DNA of 64,000 nucleotides from Cryobacterium sp. SO2 (lineage in GTDB: Bacteria > Actinomycetota > Actinomycetes > Actinomycetales > Microbacteriaceae): assembly GCF_026151165.2 (NCBI RefSeq), contig NZ_CP117849.1, positions 3,596,001 through 3,660,000 of the forward strand, given 5' to 3'. The notes beneath the pieces are model-generated. The model saw only the letters and a program-made list of their open reading frames with translations. It made no database searches and was not told the origin of the DNA. The position numbers were made by a program, and so were the translations under genes. Shown here piece by piece: positions 1 to 8,498 of this stretch; positions within the stretch are counted from its first letter, which is position 1; every line of letters starts with the position of its first letter.

Positions 1-1
1 G

Positions 2-2245
2 TCGACCGACACGCCGCACCAGGCAACCATCACCCTCACCACCAACGACACCAACAGCTACCTCGCCTCCACGATCGGCAGCCAGGCCGCGCAGAGCATC
101 AGGGACGCCATCGTCGCCCGGGTCAACGAGCAGGCCGCCGACACCCTCCTCATCGGCCTGTCCGACATCCGCTCGAGCCTGGTCGACGCCGCCGACGGCG
201 CCAGCCAGCTCACGGATGGCGCCACGACGGCCGCCGACGGAAGCTCGACCCTCGCCGATGGCGCCAGCCAGCTCGCCGACGGTACCGGCCAACTGGCCGA
301 CGGCGCCGGCACCCTCGCGGACGGCACCGGTCAGCTCGCCGACGGCGCCAGCCAGGTCGCCGACGGCACCGGGCAGGTCGCGGCGGGCGCATCCGCCCTC
401 GCCGACGGCACCGGGAAACTCGCCGACGGCGCCACCGCCCTCTCCGACGGCACCGGAACCCTCGCCACCGGCGCCGGAGCGGTGGCCGACGGCACCAGCC
501 AGGTCTCCGCCGGAGCCACCGCGGTCGCGGACGGCACCGGTCAGCTCGCCGACGGAGCCGCCGCCCTGGCCGCGGGCGCCGACCACGTGTCCACCGGGGC
601 TACCGCTCTGGCCGATGGCACGGCCCAGCTCGCCACCGGCACCGCCGCGGTCTCCACTGGCGCCGCGGACCTCTCCGCCGGCAGCACCAAGCTGTCGGCC
701 GCCGCCGACCAGGTGGCCGCTGCCGCCCAGCAGGTAGCCGATGGCAACGCCGGCCTCGCCACCGCCGCCGAGGGCGCCGGCAGTGTGCTCACCGGGGCGT
801 CCGCCGCGCTGGACACCGCCCGCACCAACCTGACCACCCAGCTCCGCACTGCAGGCCTCACCGGCGACCAGATCACGGCGGTCCTGGCTGCCCTCGACCC
901 GCTGGACACGGCCGTACAAGACGCCACCACAGCATTCACCACCGCCAGCAGCGGCATCGGCGTACTTGCCGAAGTCAGCGCAGAACTCGCCACCGGTGCC
1001 ACCGGAGTCGCCGACGGCGCACGGTCGGCAGTCACGGGCGCAGCCACCCTCGCCGCTGGAGCCGCGTCCGCCGCCGATGGAGCGGCCACCGCGTCCACCG
1101 GCGCGGCCACCCTCGCCGACGGCGCCAGCCAGACCGCCGCCGGCGCCAACACGCTCGCGGAGTCGCTGGCCACGGCCGCCGAGGGCACCCAGACCCTGGC
1201 CGCGGGCGCCAGCAGCGCCGCCGATGGGGCCGCCGCGGTCGCCGACGGAGCCAGTAAGACCGCCACAGGGGCATCCGCCCTCGCCGCCGGAGCCAGCGAC
1301 GCCAACACCGGCGCCGGCACCCTGGCCGACGGGGCCGGACAGACCGCCGCCGGAGCCACCGCCCTGAGCACGGGCGCCGCCTCCGCCGCCGATGGCGCCG
1401 CGGCCCTGAGCACGGGTGCGGCCTCCGCCAAGACGGGCGCCGAGACCCTCGCCACGGGCGCATCCTCGCTCAGCGACGGCCTCGTCGGCCTCCAGGACGG
1501 CGCAGGCACCTTGCGCGACGGCCTGACCGACGGCGTCGACAGCATCCCGGACACGGATGCCGCGACCCGCGACCTGCAGGGCTCCACGATCGCCGACCCG
1601 GTCGATCTGCAGACCGCCGCGGTGACCTCCGCCGGTACCTACGGCGCCGGCCTCGCCCCGTTCTTCGCGAGCCTCGCCGGCTGGATCGGCATCTACGCGC
1701 TGTTCCTGATCGTGAAGCCGGTCTCCCGCCGCGCCATCACCGCGCTGCACTCCCCCTTGAAGATCACCCTGGCCGGCTGGCTCACACCCGGCATCCTGGG
1801 CCTGCTGCAGATGGCCGCACTGTTCGGGATCCTCACTGGCGTGCTGCACTTCGAGGTGCACAACCCGCTCGGCACCTACGGAATGATGGGGCTGGCCGCG
1901 ATGACCTTCGCCGCGATCATCCTGACGCTGAACGTCTGGCTCGGCAGTGTGGGCCAGTTCGTCGGTCTCGTGCTGATGGTCATCCAGCTGGTCACCGCCG
2001 GCGGCACCTTCCCCTGGCAGACCCTGCCGGCACCGCTCGCGTTCCTGCACCACGTGATGCCGATGAGCTACGCCGTCGACGGCATCCGCCAGCTGATGTA
2101 CGGCGGCAACCCCGCCACCGCGCTGAACGACGCCGGCGTGCTGCTGCTCTGGCTCACCGGAGCGCTCGTGCTCGCGGCGATCGGGGTGGTGCGGATGACG
2201 CACTTCCGCACCCTGCGCGACCTCAAGCCCAGCCTGATCGGCTAG
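2..2245 (+). CDS. YhgE/Pip-family membrane protein, 5' end outside the window
   Basis: The open frame runs in from the left edge, so the start codon and N-terminal membrane segment are missing. About 520 residues form a long run of 7- and 14-residue units such as ADGASQLADGTG, the coiled-coil-like repeats of YhgE/Pip (phage-infection protein) proteins. The C-terminal 190 residues hold about five hydrophobic helices of the ABC-2 permease type, beginning near FFASLAGWIGIYALFLIV. Family members sit in the plasma membrane with the repeat region outside; some are phage receptors or help secretion. The repeats are also near-repeats at DNA level, so the copy number may vary between strains. The gene ends at TAG and a small hairpin follows. 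Confidence 0.85.
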   Translation, partial: STDTPHQATITLTTNDTNSYLASTIGSQAAQSIRDAIVARVNEQAADTLLIGLSDIRSSLVDAADGASQLTDGATTAADGSSTLADGASQLADGTGQLADGAGTLADGTGQLADGASQVADGTGQVAAGASALADGTGKLADGATALSDGTGTLATGAGAVADGTSQVSAGATAVADGTGQLADGAAALAAGADHVSTGATALADGTAQLATGTAAVSTGAADLSAGSTKLSAAADQVAAAAQQVADGNAGLATAAEGAGSVLTGASAALDTARTNLTTQLRTAGLTGDQITAVLAALDPLDTAVQDATTAFTTASSGIGVLAEVSAELATGATGVADGARSAVTGAATLAAGAASAADGAATASTGAATLADGASQTAAGANTLAESLATAAEGTQTLAAGASSAADGAAAVADGASKTATGASALAAGASDANTGAGTLADGAGQTAAGATALSTGAASAADGAAALSTGAASAKTGAETLATGASSLSDGLVGLQDGAGTLRDGLTDGVDSIPDTDAATRDLQGSTIADPVDLQTAAVTSAGTYGAGLAPFFASLAGWIGIYALFLIVKPVSRRAITALHSPLKITLAGWLTPGILGLLQMAALFGILTGVLHFEVHNPLGTYGMMGLAAMTFAAIILTLNVWLGSVGQFVGLVLMVIQLVTAGGTFPWQTLPAPLAFLHHVMPMSYAVDGIRQLMYGGNPATALNDAGVLLLWLTGALVLAAIGVVRMTHFRTLRDLKPSLIG

Positions 2246-2253
2246 TCCGGCAG

Positions 2254-2270
2254 CTTGCCGTTTCGGCAAG
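2254..2270 (+). terminator. small stem-loop after the YhgE-like gene
   Basis: CTTGCCG, a 3-nt loop and CGGCAAG form a perfect 7-bp stem eight bases after the stop codon. There is no clear T-run, so it may be a weak or factor-assisted terminator. Confidence 0.4.
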
Positions 2271-2343
2271 GTGGTTTGCGTGGTCGTGCGTTCGTTCGGC
2301 ACTATCTACGGGAGACGCAGACGCGTGCAACCGAGGGGCCGCC

Positions 2344-3072
2344 ATGACGCACAACTTTGACAAGGACTATTGGGAAGAGCACTGGGAGCAGGTGGGTCAC
2401 TCCACCGCGGCGGCCGGGGAGGCCGGCGCGGCGAACCCGCACCTGATTCGCGAGGTCGCCGCGCTGGCGCCGGGCACCGCACTGGATGCCGGCTGCGGAA
2501 CCGGCGCTGAGGCGATCTGGCTGGCCGGGCACGGCTGGCAGGTCACTGCGGCCGACATCTCCGCCACCGTGCTCGCCCGGGCCGCCGCGCTGGCCGACCG
2601 GGCGTCGGTGACCGACGCGGTGACCTGGGTGGAGGCCGACCTCACCGCCTGGGAGCCGGGCGGCCAGTTCGACCTGGTGGTGACCAACTACGCCCACCCG
2701 GCCATCCCGCAGCTGGCCTTCTACGACCGCATCGCCCGGTGGGTGGCCCCCGGCGGCACACTGCTGATCGTGGGGCACCTGCAGCATGGCGCCGGCCCGG
2801 CCCATGGGCACGAGGACGGGCACGCGCCCGGCGACCAGCACCAGCACCAGCACCAGCACCAGCACGGCGAGCACAGCCAGCAGCACGCCAGCACGCCGGA
2901 TGTCGGCGACGAGCCGCCCGCGGAGGCCACGGTGACCCTCGCGGACATCACCGGGCGCCTCGACCCGCAGGTGTGGCGCATCCACACGGCTGAGGAACAG
3001 AGCCGTGAGCGTCCCGGTGGGCAGGGCCTCCCGCTGCACGACGTGATCGTGCGCGCCAGCCGGCTCCGCTGA
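2344..3072 (+). CDS. class I SAM-dependent methyltransferase with a histidine-rich insert
   Basis: The 242-aa protein has a Rossmann methyltransferase core: the SAM-binding motif LDAGCGTGAEAIWL at residues 47-60 and an acidic strand end at TAADIS (68-73). The substrate is unknown. Residues 145-181 are unusual: roughly a third are His, including alternating His-Gln encoded by CAC-CAG repeats. A normal core strand (TLLIVGHLQ) precedes the insert and ordinary sequence resumes after it, so it looks like a surface loop that could bind metal ions; that is an inference. The ATG at 2344 is preceded by GAGGGG at good spacing. The gene stands alone and converges on the malic enzyme gene. Confidence 0.8.
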   Translation: MTHNFDKDYWEEHWEQVGHSTAAAGEAGAANPHLIREVAALAPGTALDAGCGTGAEAIWLAGHGWQVTAADISATVLARAAALADRASVTDAVTWVEADLTAWEPGGQFDLVVTNYAHPAIPQLAFYDRIARWVAPGGTLLIVGHLQHGAGPAHGHEDGHAPGDQHQHQHQHQHGEHSQQHASTPDVGDEPPAEATVTLADITGRLDPQVWRIHTAEEQSRERPGGQGLPLHDVIVRASRLR

Positions 3073-3103
3073 CCGCGGGACGCGACACGAACGCACCTCA
3101 CGA

Positions 3104-3126
3104 GGTCTCGACAAGCTCGAGCAACG
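3104..3126. repeat. dispersed GGTCTCGACAAGCTCGA repeat, single copy
   Basis: This copy begins GGTCTCGACAAGCTCGAGCA between two convergent genes. The same core appears as inverted pairs at 46646-46708 and 54444-54525, so it belongs to a dispersed intergenic family. Confidence 0.6.
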
Positions 3127-3137
3127 AGGTGGGGGTG

Positions 3138-4301
3138 TTAGACGGCGGCCATCACCGCGGCGGCGACCGCCGGAGCCACTCGCTCGTCGAAGGCACTGGG
3201 CACGATGAAGTCGGTGGCCAGGTCGTCGCCGACCAGACCCGCGATGGCCATCGCCGCGGCGATCTTCATGGCGGTGGTGATGCGGCGGGCGCCGGCATCC
3301 AGCGCGCCACGGAAGATGCCTGGGAACGCCAGCACGTTGTTGATCTGGTTGGGGTAGTCGCTGCGCCCGGTGGCCACGATCCTGGCGTAGCGGGCGGCCA
3401 CGTCGGGGGCCACCTCCGGGTCGGGATTCGAGAGGGCGAAGATCATCGCGTCCTCCGACATTGTGGCGAGCAGGCTCTCCTCCACCGTGCTGGAGGAGAC
3501 GCCGACGAACACATCGGCGCCGGCGAGCGCCTGGGCTGGGCCGCCGTCGATCTGGCGGGGGTTGGACGTCACGGCGAATCGAGCCTTGACGCCGGTCAGG
3601 TCGATGCGGTGGTGGCTGAGGATGCCGCGGGAGTCCAGCAGCACGACGTCCTCGATGCCCACCTCGAGCAGCAGCGCGGCGATAGCGATCCCCGCGGCGC
3701 CGGCGCCGGAGACGACCACCCGCAGGCCGGTCAGGTCGCGGCCGAGGACCTTGGCCGCGTTGGTGAGCGCGGCCAGCACCACGACGGCGGTGCCGTGCTG
3801 GTCATCGTGCATCACCGGCATGTCGAGCGCCTCGATGAGCTTGGCCTCGAGTTCGAAGCAGCGCGGCGCCGAGACGTCTTCGAGGTTCACGGCGCCGAAG
3901 CTGTGCTGCAGCCGCACCAGGGTCTCGACGATCTCGTCGACATCCGTCGTATCGAGCACCAGGGGGATGGAGTTCAGGCCGCCGAAGCGCTGGAAGAGCG
4001 CCGACTTGCCCTCCATCACGGGCAGCGCGGCGGCCGGGCCGATGTCGCCCAGGCCCAAGACGGCGGTGCCGTCGCTGACCACCGCGACCAGACGGCTCGC
4101 CCAGGTGTACGGGGCGGAGACGGCGGCATCGGTGTGGATCGCCCGGCTGACCTCGGCCACACCCGGCGTGTAGACGACGGCCAGGTCCCGCGGGGTGTCG
4201 ATCGGCCGGGCCAGTTCGATGCGCAGCTTGCCGCCCTCGTGGGCGGCGAAGATCTCGTCTGTCGTGACGGCGGCGGACGGGGCGGGAACGGTGAGCGACA
4301 T
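3138..4301 (-). CDS. NAD(P)-dependent malic enzyme
   Basis: The 387-aa cytoplasmic enzyme oxidatively decarboxylates malate to pyruvate. Visible motifs are the malic N-domain segment LAVVYTPGVAEVS, the metal-site segment EDVSAPRCFELE followed by MHDDQHGTAVV, and the Rossmann GAGAAGIAIA. The C-terminal region has ALSNPDPEV and NVLAFPGIFRGAL, both standard for the family. The length fits the short bacterial malic enzymes that lack an added phosphotransacetylase domain. I chose the ATG at 4301 because GAAGG lies 9 nt upstream; an earlier in-frame start at 4340 would add 13 unconserved residues. Cofactor preference cannot be read reliably from the sequence. Confidence 0.92.
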   Translation of the reverse strand: MSLTVPAPSAAVTTDEIFAAHEGGKLRIELARPIDTPRDLAVVYTPGVAEVSRAIHTDAAVSAPYTWASRLVAVVSDGTAVLGLGDIGPAAALPVMEGKSALFQRFGGLNSIPLVLDTTDVDEIVETLVRLQHSFGAVNLEDVSAPRCFELEAKLIEALDMPVMHDDQHGTAVVVLAALTNAAKVLGRDLTGLRVVVSGAGAAGIAIAALLLEVGIEDVVLLDSRGILSHHRIDLTGVKARFAVTSNPRQIDGGPAQALAGADVFVGVSSSTVEESLLATMSEDAMIFALSNPDPEVAPDVAARYARIVATGRSDYPNQINNVLAFPGIFRGALDAGARRITTAMKIAAAMAIAGLVGDDLATDFIVPSAFDERVAPAVAAAVMAAV

Positions 4302-4460
4302 GGGCGGGCCTTCGCGGTCGAGACAACGGGAGCCGCGCACGCACTGAAGTATCTCGAGACCGGCCTCGCATCAGGCTACGGCCACCGAGAGGCCGGGCAC
4401 CCGGGACCATAGGCCTATTTCCGCCGGATCGGGTGCGTTCCCCGCATGACGGCTCTGACT

Positions 4461-4517
4461 CGAGTTGCCGCAAACGCCCCCTTGGCGGGCATCGAAGGGG
4501 GCATATGGCCGATGTCG
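4461..4517. repeat. 57-bp palindromic element, copy 1
   Basis: This copy starts CGAGTTGCCGCAAACGCCCC and ends GATGTCG. It is a decayed palindrome with a clear central CCCCCTT/AAGGGGG pairing, and has the same 57-nt length as the copies at 4534, 25154, 61590 and 61662. It lies in the 360-bp gap between the malic enzyme and MFS genes. Confidence 0.7.
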
Positions 4518-4533
4518 GCGAGGGACTCTCCGC

Positions 4534-4590
4534 CGACTTACGCCAAAATGCCCCTTCACGCGCAGTGAAGGGGCATTCTGACGTAACTCG
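4534..4590. repeat. 57-bp palindromic element, copy 2
   Basis: This is the best-preserved hairpin of the family. Extended by three bases on each side (4531-4593), the arms are 29 nt with 3 mismatches and a 5-nt GCGCA loop. It sits downstream of the MFS gene, where it could also act in transcription termination. Copies 1 and 2 are near-tandem, separated by 16 nt. Confidence 0.8.
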
Positions 4591-4660
4591 GCGAACCCGC
4601 GGGCGCCCGCCGGACGAAGCCGCCGGGCGAACCCGCGCGCCGCCGCCGGGCGACCGGCGT

Positions 4661-6331
4661 CTAGCGCGGTTCGGGTTCCTTGAGCGCGTCGTCGGCACGA
4701 TCGCCGGCGCCGGCGGGAGCGCCGACCTTGGTGCTCGTTGCGCCGTGATGCGCGGCCTCGAGCGCTTCGGCCTCCGTGCCGCCGATGGCTTCACCGCGGG
4801 CGACCATGCCGGCCACGTCGGACAGCGGGATCTGCTTGAGGAACAGGGAGAGCAGGAAGGCGATGCCGATGAACGGCAGCAGGAACCAGAACACGGGCGC
4901 CAACGCATCCGCGTAGGCGACGACAATGCCGTCGCGCACGGCGTCGGGCAGCGCGTCCAACGTCTGCGGGTCGATGCTCGCGGTGGCGTTGGCCGCATCC
5001 GTTGCGCTCGCCCCGGCGCCGGCGAAGACGGCGGTGAGGTTCTCGGTGAGGCGGGTCGTGAAGATCGTGCCGAACACGGCCACGCCGAGCGATGCGCCGA
5101 CCTCGCGGAAGTAGTTGTTCGTGCTCGTCGCGGTGCCGATCATGGACGGGTTGACCGAGTTCTGGGCGACCAGGACGACAACCTGCATGATGAGGCCGAG
5201 GCCGGCACCGAAGACGAACAGGAACACGCAGATCAGCCAGATCGGGGTCTCGGCGCTCAGCGTCGTCATCGCGACCATGGCCAGCGCGGTGAGAATGGTG
5301 CCGAGGATCGGGAATATCTTGTACTTGCCGGTCTTGGTGATGGCGATACCCGACACGATCGAGGTACCGATGAGGCCGACCATCATCGGCAGCATGAGCA
5401 GACCGGATGCGGCGGCGGAGGTGCCGGAGGACATCTGCAGGAAGGTGGGCACGAAGCCGATCGCCGAGAACATGCCCAGGCCCAGGGTGAGCCCGATCAG
5501 GGTGGCGTTGACGAAGGTCGGGTTCTTGAACAGTGCCAGCGGGATGATCGGGTCCTTGGCGCGGGCCTCGACGATCACGAAGAGGATCGCGGCGAGCAGC
5601 ATGCCGGCGCCGAAGAGCCAGGTCTCCAGCGAATCCCAGCCGTGCGCGGAGTCGCCACCGAAGTCGGTGAAGAAGATCAGGCAAGTCGTGAAGGCGGAGA
5701 GGAACACCACACCGAGGATGTCGATCGGCTGGGTGGCCTTCTTGCTGGGCAGCTTGAGGGTGAACCAGGCGATGGCGAAGGCGATGATGCCGACGGGGAT
5801 GTTGATGTAGAACGCCCACTGCCAGGTGAGGTGGTCGACGAAGTAGCCACCGAGGAGGGGGCCGCCGACGGCGGAGAGGCCGAACACGGCACCGAGCGGG
5901 CCGAGGTACTTGCCGCGCTCCGAGGCCGGCACGATGTCGGCGATGATCGCCTGGGAGAGGATCATCAGTCCGCCGCCACCGAGACCCTGCACGGCGCGCC
6001 AGACGATGAGCTGGGTGAAGTCGCCGGCGAAGGCACAGCCGACCGAGGCGATGGTGAAGAGCGCGATCGCGATCAGGAACAGGTTGCGCCGGCCGAGCAC
6101 GTCACCGAACTTGCCGTAGACGGGCATGACGATGGTGGTCGCGAGCAGGTAGGCGGTGGTGAGCCAGACCTGGTGCTCGACGCCGCCGAGCTGGCCGACG
6201 ATGGTGGGCATCGCCGTGGACACGATGGTCTGGTCGAGACTCGACAGCAGCATGCCCGCGATCAGGGCGCCGAAGATGATCCAGATTCGCCGTTTGGTGA
6301 GGAGGAGCGGCGCCTCGGTGGTGATGGTCAC
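4661..6331 (-). CDS. DHA2-type MFS drug exporter (EmrB/QacA-like)
   Basis: The 556-aa polytopic membrane protein has about 14 hydrophobic helices and is expected to export drugs by proton antiport. The N-terminal part carries LDQTIVSTAMPTIV, the typical DHA2 TM1 motif, and the MFS loop motif GKFGDVLGRRNLF. The C-terminus is a hydrophilic Ala/Glu-rich tail. The start codon is GTG at 6331, preceded by GAAAGG. It lies 14 nt downstream of the tetR-like gene on the same strand, so the two probably form a self-regulated efflux operon. The exported compound is unknown. Confidence 0.9.
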   Translation of the reverse strand: MTITTEAPLLLTKRRIWIIFGALIAGMLLSSLDQTIVSTAMPTIVGQLGGVEHQVWLTTAYLLATTIVMPVYGKFGDVLGRRNLFLIAIALFTIASVGCAFAGDFTQLIVWRAVQGLGGGGLMILSQAIIADIVPASERGKYLGPLGAVFGLSAVGGPLLGGYFVDHLTWQWAFYINIPVGIIAFAIAWFTLKLPSKKATQPIDILGVVFLSAFTTCLIFFTDFGGDSAHGWDSLETWLFGAGMLLAAILFVIVEARAKDPIIPLALFKNPTFVNATLIGLTLGLGMFSAIGFVPTFLQMSSGTSAAASGLLMLPMMVGLIGTSIVSGIAITKTGKYKIFPILGTILTALAMVAMTTLSAETPIWLICVFLFVFGAGLGLIMQVVVLVAQNSVNPSMIGTATSTNNYFREVGASLGVAVFGTIFTTRLTENLTAVFAGAGASATDAANATASIDPQTLDALPDAVRDGIVVAYADALAPVFWFLLPFIGIAFLLSLFLKQIPLSDVAGMVARGEAIGGTEAEALEAAHHGATSTKVGAPAGAGDRADDALKEPEPR

Positions 6332-6345
6332 TGTGGTGTTGCCTT

Positions 6346-6963
6346 TCAGGGGGTGGGGGCGGCCAGCACTGTGCGGAATGCCGCGAGCGAGGCCAACAGA
6401 ATTGTGGAGAAATTTTGGGTGTTCGCCGGGTCGACGAAACGCTGCACGGATGACTGCATGAGCGTCGCCAGGACACTGACGACGGCGGCGGCGCGGGGGT
6501 CGTCCTCGCTCGCACCCTCGCGTTGAGCGATGAGGGCGCGGAGCTGGCGTTCACGCTCCCTGGTCACTCCGATGAAGCGTGTCATCAATCGGGGTTCCCG
6601 CTCCAGGGCCGCCATAAAGTCGGTGTGCGCGGTGGGGTCCATATCGCCGGACTCGATGTGGGTGATGGCGAACTCGATCAGGTCCTGCAGCACACGGGAC
6701 CAGTCGCCGGGCGTTCCCGCCAGGAAGGCTTCAGCGAGGATCTCGAACTCGTTGTCGGAGTTTTCCCCGATGACGGCGTCTTCCTTGCAGGCGAAGTAGT
6801 TGAAGAAGGTGCGGCGGGACACGTCGACCTCGTCGCAGACCTCCTCGATGGTGAACCCGGCGAGGCCGCGTTCGGCGGTGAGCCGGCGCGAGACCGCGGT
6901 GAGGCTCGACGCCGTCTTGCGCATCCGCCGCTCAACGCGGGTGGTGGTTGCACTGTCGGTCAT
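6346..6963 (-). CDS. TetR-family repressor of the adjacent MFS pump
   Basis: The 205-aa protein has an N-terminal TetR helix-turn-helix (TIEEVCDEVDVSRRTFFNYFACKEDAV, about residues 35-60) and a helical ligand domain of usual length. The ATG at 6963 was preferred over an in-frame start 57 nt upstream because MTDSATTTR is a natural N-terminus and palindromes lie directly before it. It is the first gene of a two-gene unit with the MFS exporter, so autoregulation and release by an exported drug are the simplest model. The inducer is unknown. Confidence 0.88.
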   Translation of the reverse strand: MTDSATTTRVERRMRKTASSLTAVSRRLTAERGLAGFTIEEVCDEVDVSRRTFFNYFACKEDAVIGENSDNEFEILAEAFLAGTPGDWSRVLQDLIEFAITHIESGDMDPTAHTDFMAALEREPRLMTRFIGVTRERERQLRALIAQREGASEDDPRAAAVVSVLATLMQSSVQRFVDPANTQNFSTILLASLAAFRTVLAAPTP

Positions 6964-6966
6964 AAA

Positions 6967-6999
6967 GTGCAGTTTTGCACCATTTGTTAGAAAGTGCAA
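6967..6999 (-). promoter_or_regulatory. candidate TetR operator upstream of the efflux operon
   Basis: Two nested inverted repeats lie just before the repressor start: GTGCA-GTTT-TGCAC (6967-6980) and TTGCAC (6975-6980) with GTGCAA (6994-6999). The region is AT-richer than its surroundings, as expected for a promoter and operator. Confidence 0.5.
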
Positions 7000-7055
7000 G
7001 CAATTCCCGCGCGGATACATCGCTCTCGCTCTGGTCTCAGGTCAGTCCGGGCTGT

Positions 7056-7077
7056 ATGGTCAGTGTGTGCTGACCAT
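7056..7077 (+). promoter_or_regulatory. inverted repeat over the cmtR start, candidate operator
   Basis: ATGGTCAG, a 6-nt spacer and CTGACCAT form a perfect 8-bp-arm inverted repeat that contains the GTG start of the regulator. An operator over the start suggests autoregulation of a leaderless or very short-leader transcript. Confidence 0.5.
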
Positions 7078-7420
7078 TGCCTCTTCCCTCGACGTCGTCA
7101 ACCGCCTCGGCCGCGCCATGGCCGACCCGAACCGGTCCCGCATTCTGCTGAGCCTGCTCGAGCAGCCCGGCTACCCCGCCCAGCTCGCCCTTTCGCTGGA
7201 CCTCACCCGGTCGAACGTGTCGAACCACCTGAGCTGCCTGCGCGGTTGCGGCCTCGTGGCCGCGGTGCCGGAAGGCCGGCAGACCCGCTACGAGATCGCC
7301 GACCCGCATCTGACCCGGGCGCTCGCGTCGCTCGTCGAGGTGGTGCTGGCTGTCGACGACGGCGAGCCGTGCACCGACCCGGGCTGCGACGTTCCGCTCT
7401 GCTGCGGCACCGGAGCGTGA
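7067..7420 (+). CDS. cmtR: CmtR-like ArsR/SmtB metal-sensing repressor
   Basis: The 117-aa winged-helix protein closely matches Mycobacterium tuberculosis CmtR, the Cd(II)/Pb(II)-sensing repressor. The helix segment LTRSNVSNHLSCLRGCGLV contains Cys57 and Cys61, and a third Cys falls at residue 102. These are the three metal ligands at the same positions as in CmtR when the GTG at 7067 is used, which supports that start. Extra cysteines at 107, 112 and 113 lie in the tail. The next gene, a cation transporter, begins 5 nt after the stop, so metal binding should derepress an exporter operon. Confidence 0.9.
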   Translation: MLTIASSLDVVNRLGRAMADPNRSRILLSLLEQPGYPAQLALSLDLTRSNVSNHLSCLRGCGLVAAVPEGRQTRYEIADPHLTRALASLVEVVLAVDDGEPCTDPGCDVPLCCGTGA

Positions 7421-7425
7421 CGGTC

Positions 7426-8094
7426 ATGACGACCACCACGCTCGAGCCGGCCCGTCGCCTGGTGCTGCAGCGCCGCATCCGCCTGATCGTTGCCGGCACG
7501 ATCGGCTACAACGTGGTCGAGGCGGTCATCGCCCTGGCGGCAGGCAGTATCGCGTCCTCCGCCGCCCTGGTGGGGTTCGGCCTCGATTCCATCGTGGAGG
7601 TGCTGTCGGCGGCGGCGATCGCCTGGCAGTTCGCGGCGCCGGACCCCGAGGCGCGCGAGCGGGCGGCGCTGCGGGTGATCGCGGTGTCGTTCTTCGCGCT
7701 GGCAGCGTACGTGAGTGTGGATGCAGCGCTCTCGCTGACCGGCGTGCGCTCGGCCGAGCACAGCCCGGTGGGCATCGTTCTCGCGGCGGTGAGTCTGGCC
7801 ATCATGCCCGTGCTGAGCTGGGCCGAGCGGCGCACCGGCCGAGAACTGGGTTCGGCATCCGCTGTGGCCGATTCGAAGCAGACGCTGCTCTGCAGCTACC
7901 TGTCCGCTGCACTGCTCGCGGGACTGCTGCTGAACTCGCTGCTCGGCTGGGCCTGGGCAGACTCGATCGCGGCTCTCGTGATCGCAGGTTTTGCCGTGAA
8001 AGAAGGCCTCGAAGCGTGGAAGGGCGAGACCTGCACCGTGCCCGTCTCGGCGCTCACCGGTGAGCGGGAGGCCGAGACCGGCGTGCACGGTTAG
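7426..8094 (+). CDS. cation transporter (CDF-like) linked to CmtR
   Basis: The 222-aa membrane protein has about six hydrophobic helices. Two Asp-containing motifs resemble the metal site of cation diffusion facilitators: GFGLDSIVEVLSA in the second helix and ADSIAALVIAGFAVKEGLEAW near the C-terminus. It lacks the long cytosolic domain of full-length CDF proteins. Co-transcription with a cadmium/lead sensor points to efflux of Cd, Pb or Zn from the cytosol. The ATG at 7426 has GGAG about 10 nt upstream; a GTG at 7417 that overlaps the cmtR stop is also possible. The last four bases overlap the convergent gene. Confidence 0.82.
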   Translation: MTTTTLEPARRLVLQRRIRLIVAGTIGYNVVEAVIALAAGSIASSAALVGFGLDSIVEVLSAAAIAWQFAAPDPEARERAALRVIAVSFFALAAYVSVDAALSLTGVRSAEHSPVGIVLAAVSLAIMPVLSWAERRTGRELGSASAVADSKQTLLCSYLSAALLAGLLLNSLLGWAWADSIAALVIAGFAVKEGLEAWKGETCTVPVSALTGEREAETGVHG

Positions 8095-8465
8095 ACCGGG
8101 GACTCCTGGTGGGCGGCGATGGACCAGCCGCCGTTGTTCTCGTCGAAGAGATAGGTGGTGGACGTCTGCAGCTCGGTGACCACGTCGCCCCGCCAGGCGA
8201 GCGACCGGTAGACCAATACGCCGGCGTGCTCGCCGACCCGGATCACGGCCGGATCGTGCAGTTCGTAGCGGTCGAGCGGACCGGCGGCGGCCAGGGCGGC
8301 TCGCACGTGATCCCGGTCCACCACCTGGCCAGGGAGGATGAGCAGGGCGTCACAGGTCATGGTGCGTTGGAAGTAGTCGCCGCCCTTACCCGCGAGGATG
8401 GCGCGCCACCCGTCGTGGGCTTCGTGCAGGAGTCTGGCAGGGAGATCGTCGGTGATCGCAGTCAT
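8091..8465 (-). CDS. small SnoaL/DUF4440-like protein
   Basis: The 124-aa cytoplasmic protein resembles the NTF2-like fold used by DUF4440/SnoaL proteins: an N-terminal helix (LPARLLHEAHDGWRAIL), then YFQRTMTCDALLILPGQVVDRDHV, and a C-terminal strand run ending SIAAHQESPV. Such domains are often small ligand-binding proteins or isomerases, but no active site can be named here. It overlaps the 3' end of the cation transporter gene tail-to-tail by 4 nt and is 33 nt downstream of the RNA methylase gene on the same strand, so it may be co-transcribed with it. Confidence 0.7.
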   Translation of the reverse strand: MTAITDDLPARLLHEAHDGWRAILAGKGGDYFQRTMTCDALLILPGQVVDRDHVRAALAAAGPLDRYELHDPAVIRVGEHAGVLVYRSLAWRGDVVTELQTSTTYLFDENNGGWSIAAHQESPV

Positions 8466-8498
8466 GACCCCACGCTAGACCCGGCGGGGTGCGGATGG

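Noticed and set aside
482..1587. Long open frames opposite or beside the YhgE repeat region
   Set aside because: They are Pro/Arg/Ser-rich reflections of the Ala-Asp-Gly repeats in other frames, with no recognisable domain; the repeat protein is the real gene.
2839..2866. CAC-CAG tandem repeat as a CRISPR or regulatory array
   Set aside because: It is inside the methyltransferase frame, has no spacers and encodes His-Gln.
4433..6526. Long open frame on the plus strand opposite the MFS and TetR genes
   Set aside because: It is a Glu/Asp/Arg/Gly-rich antisense frame with no domain, typical of high-GC DNA; the minus-strand genes have clear families.
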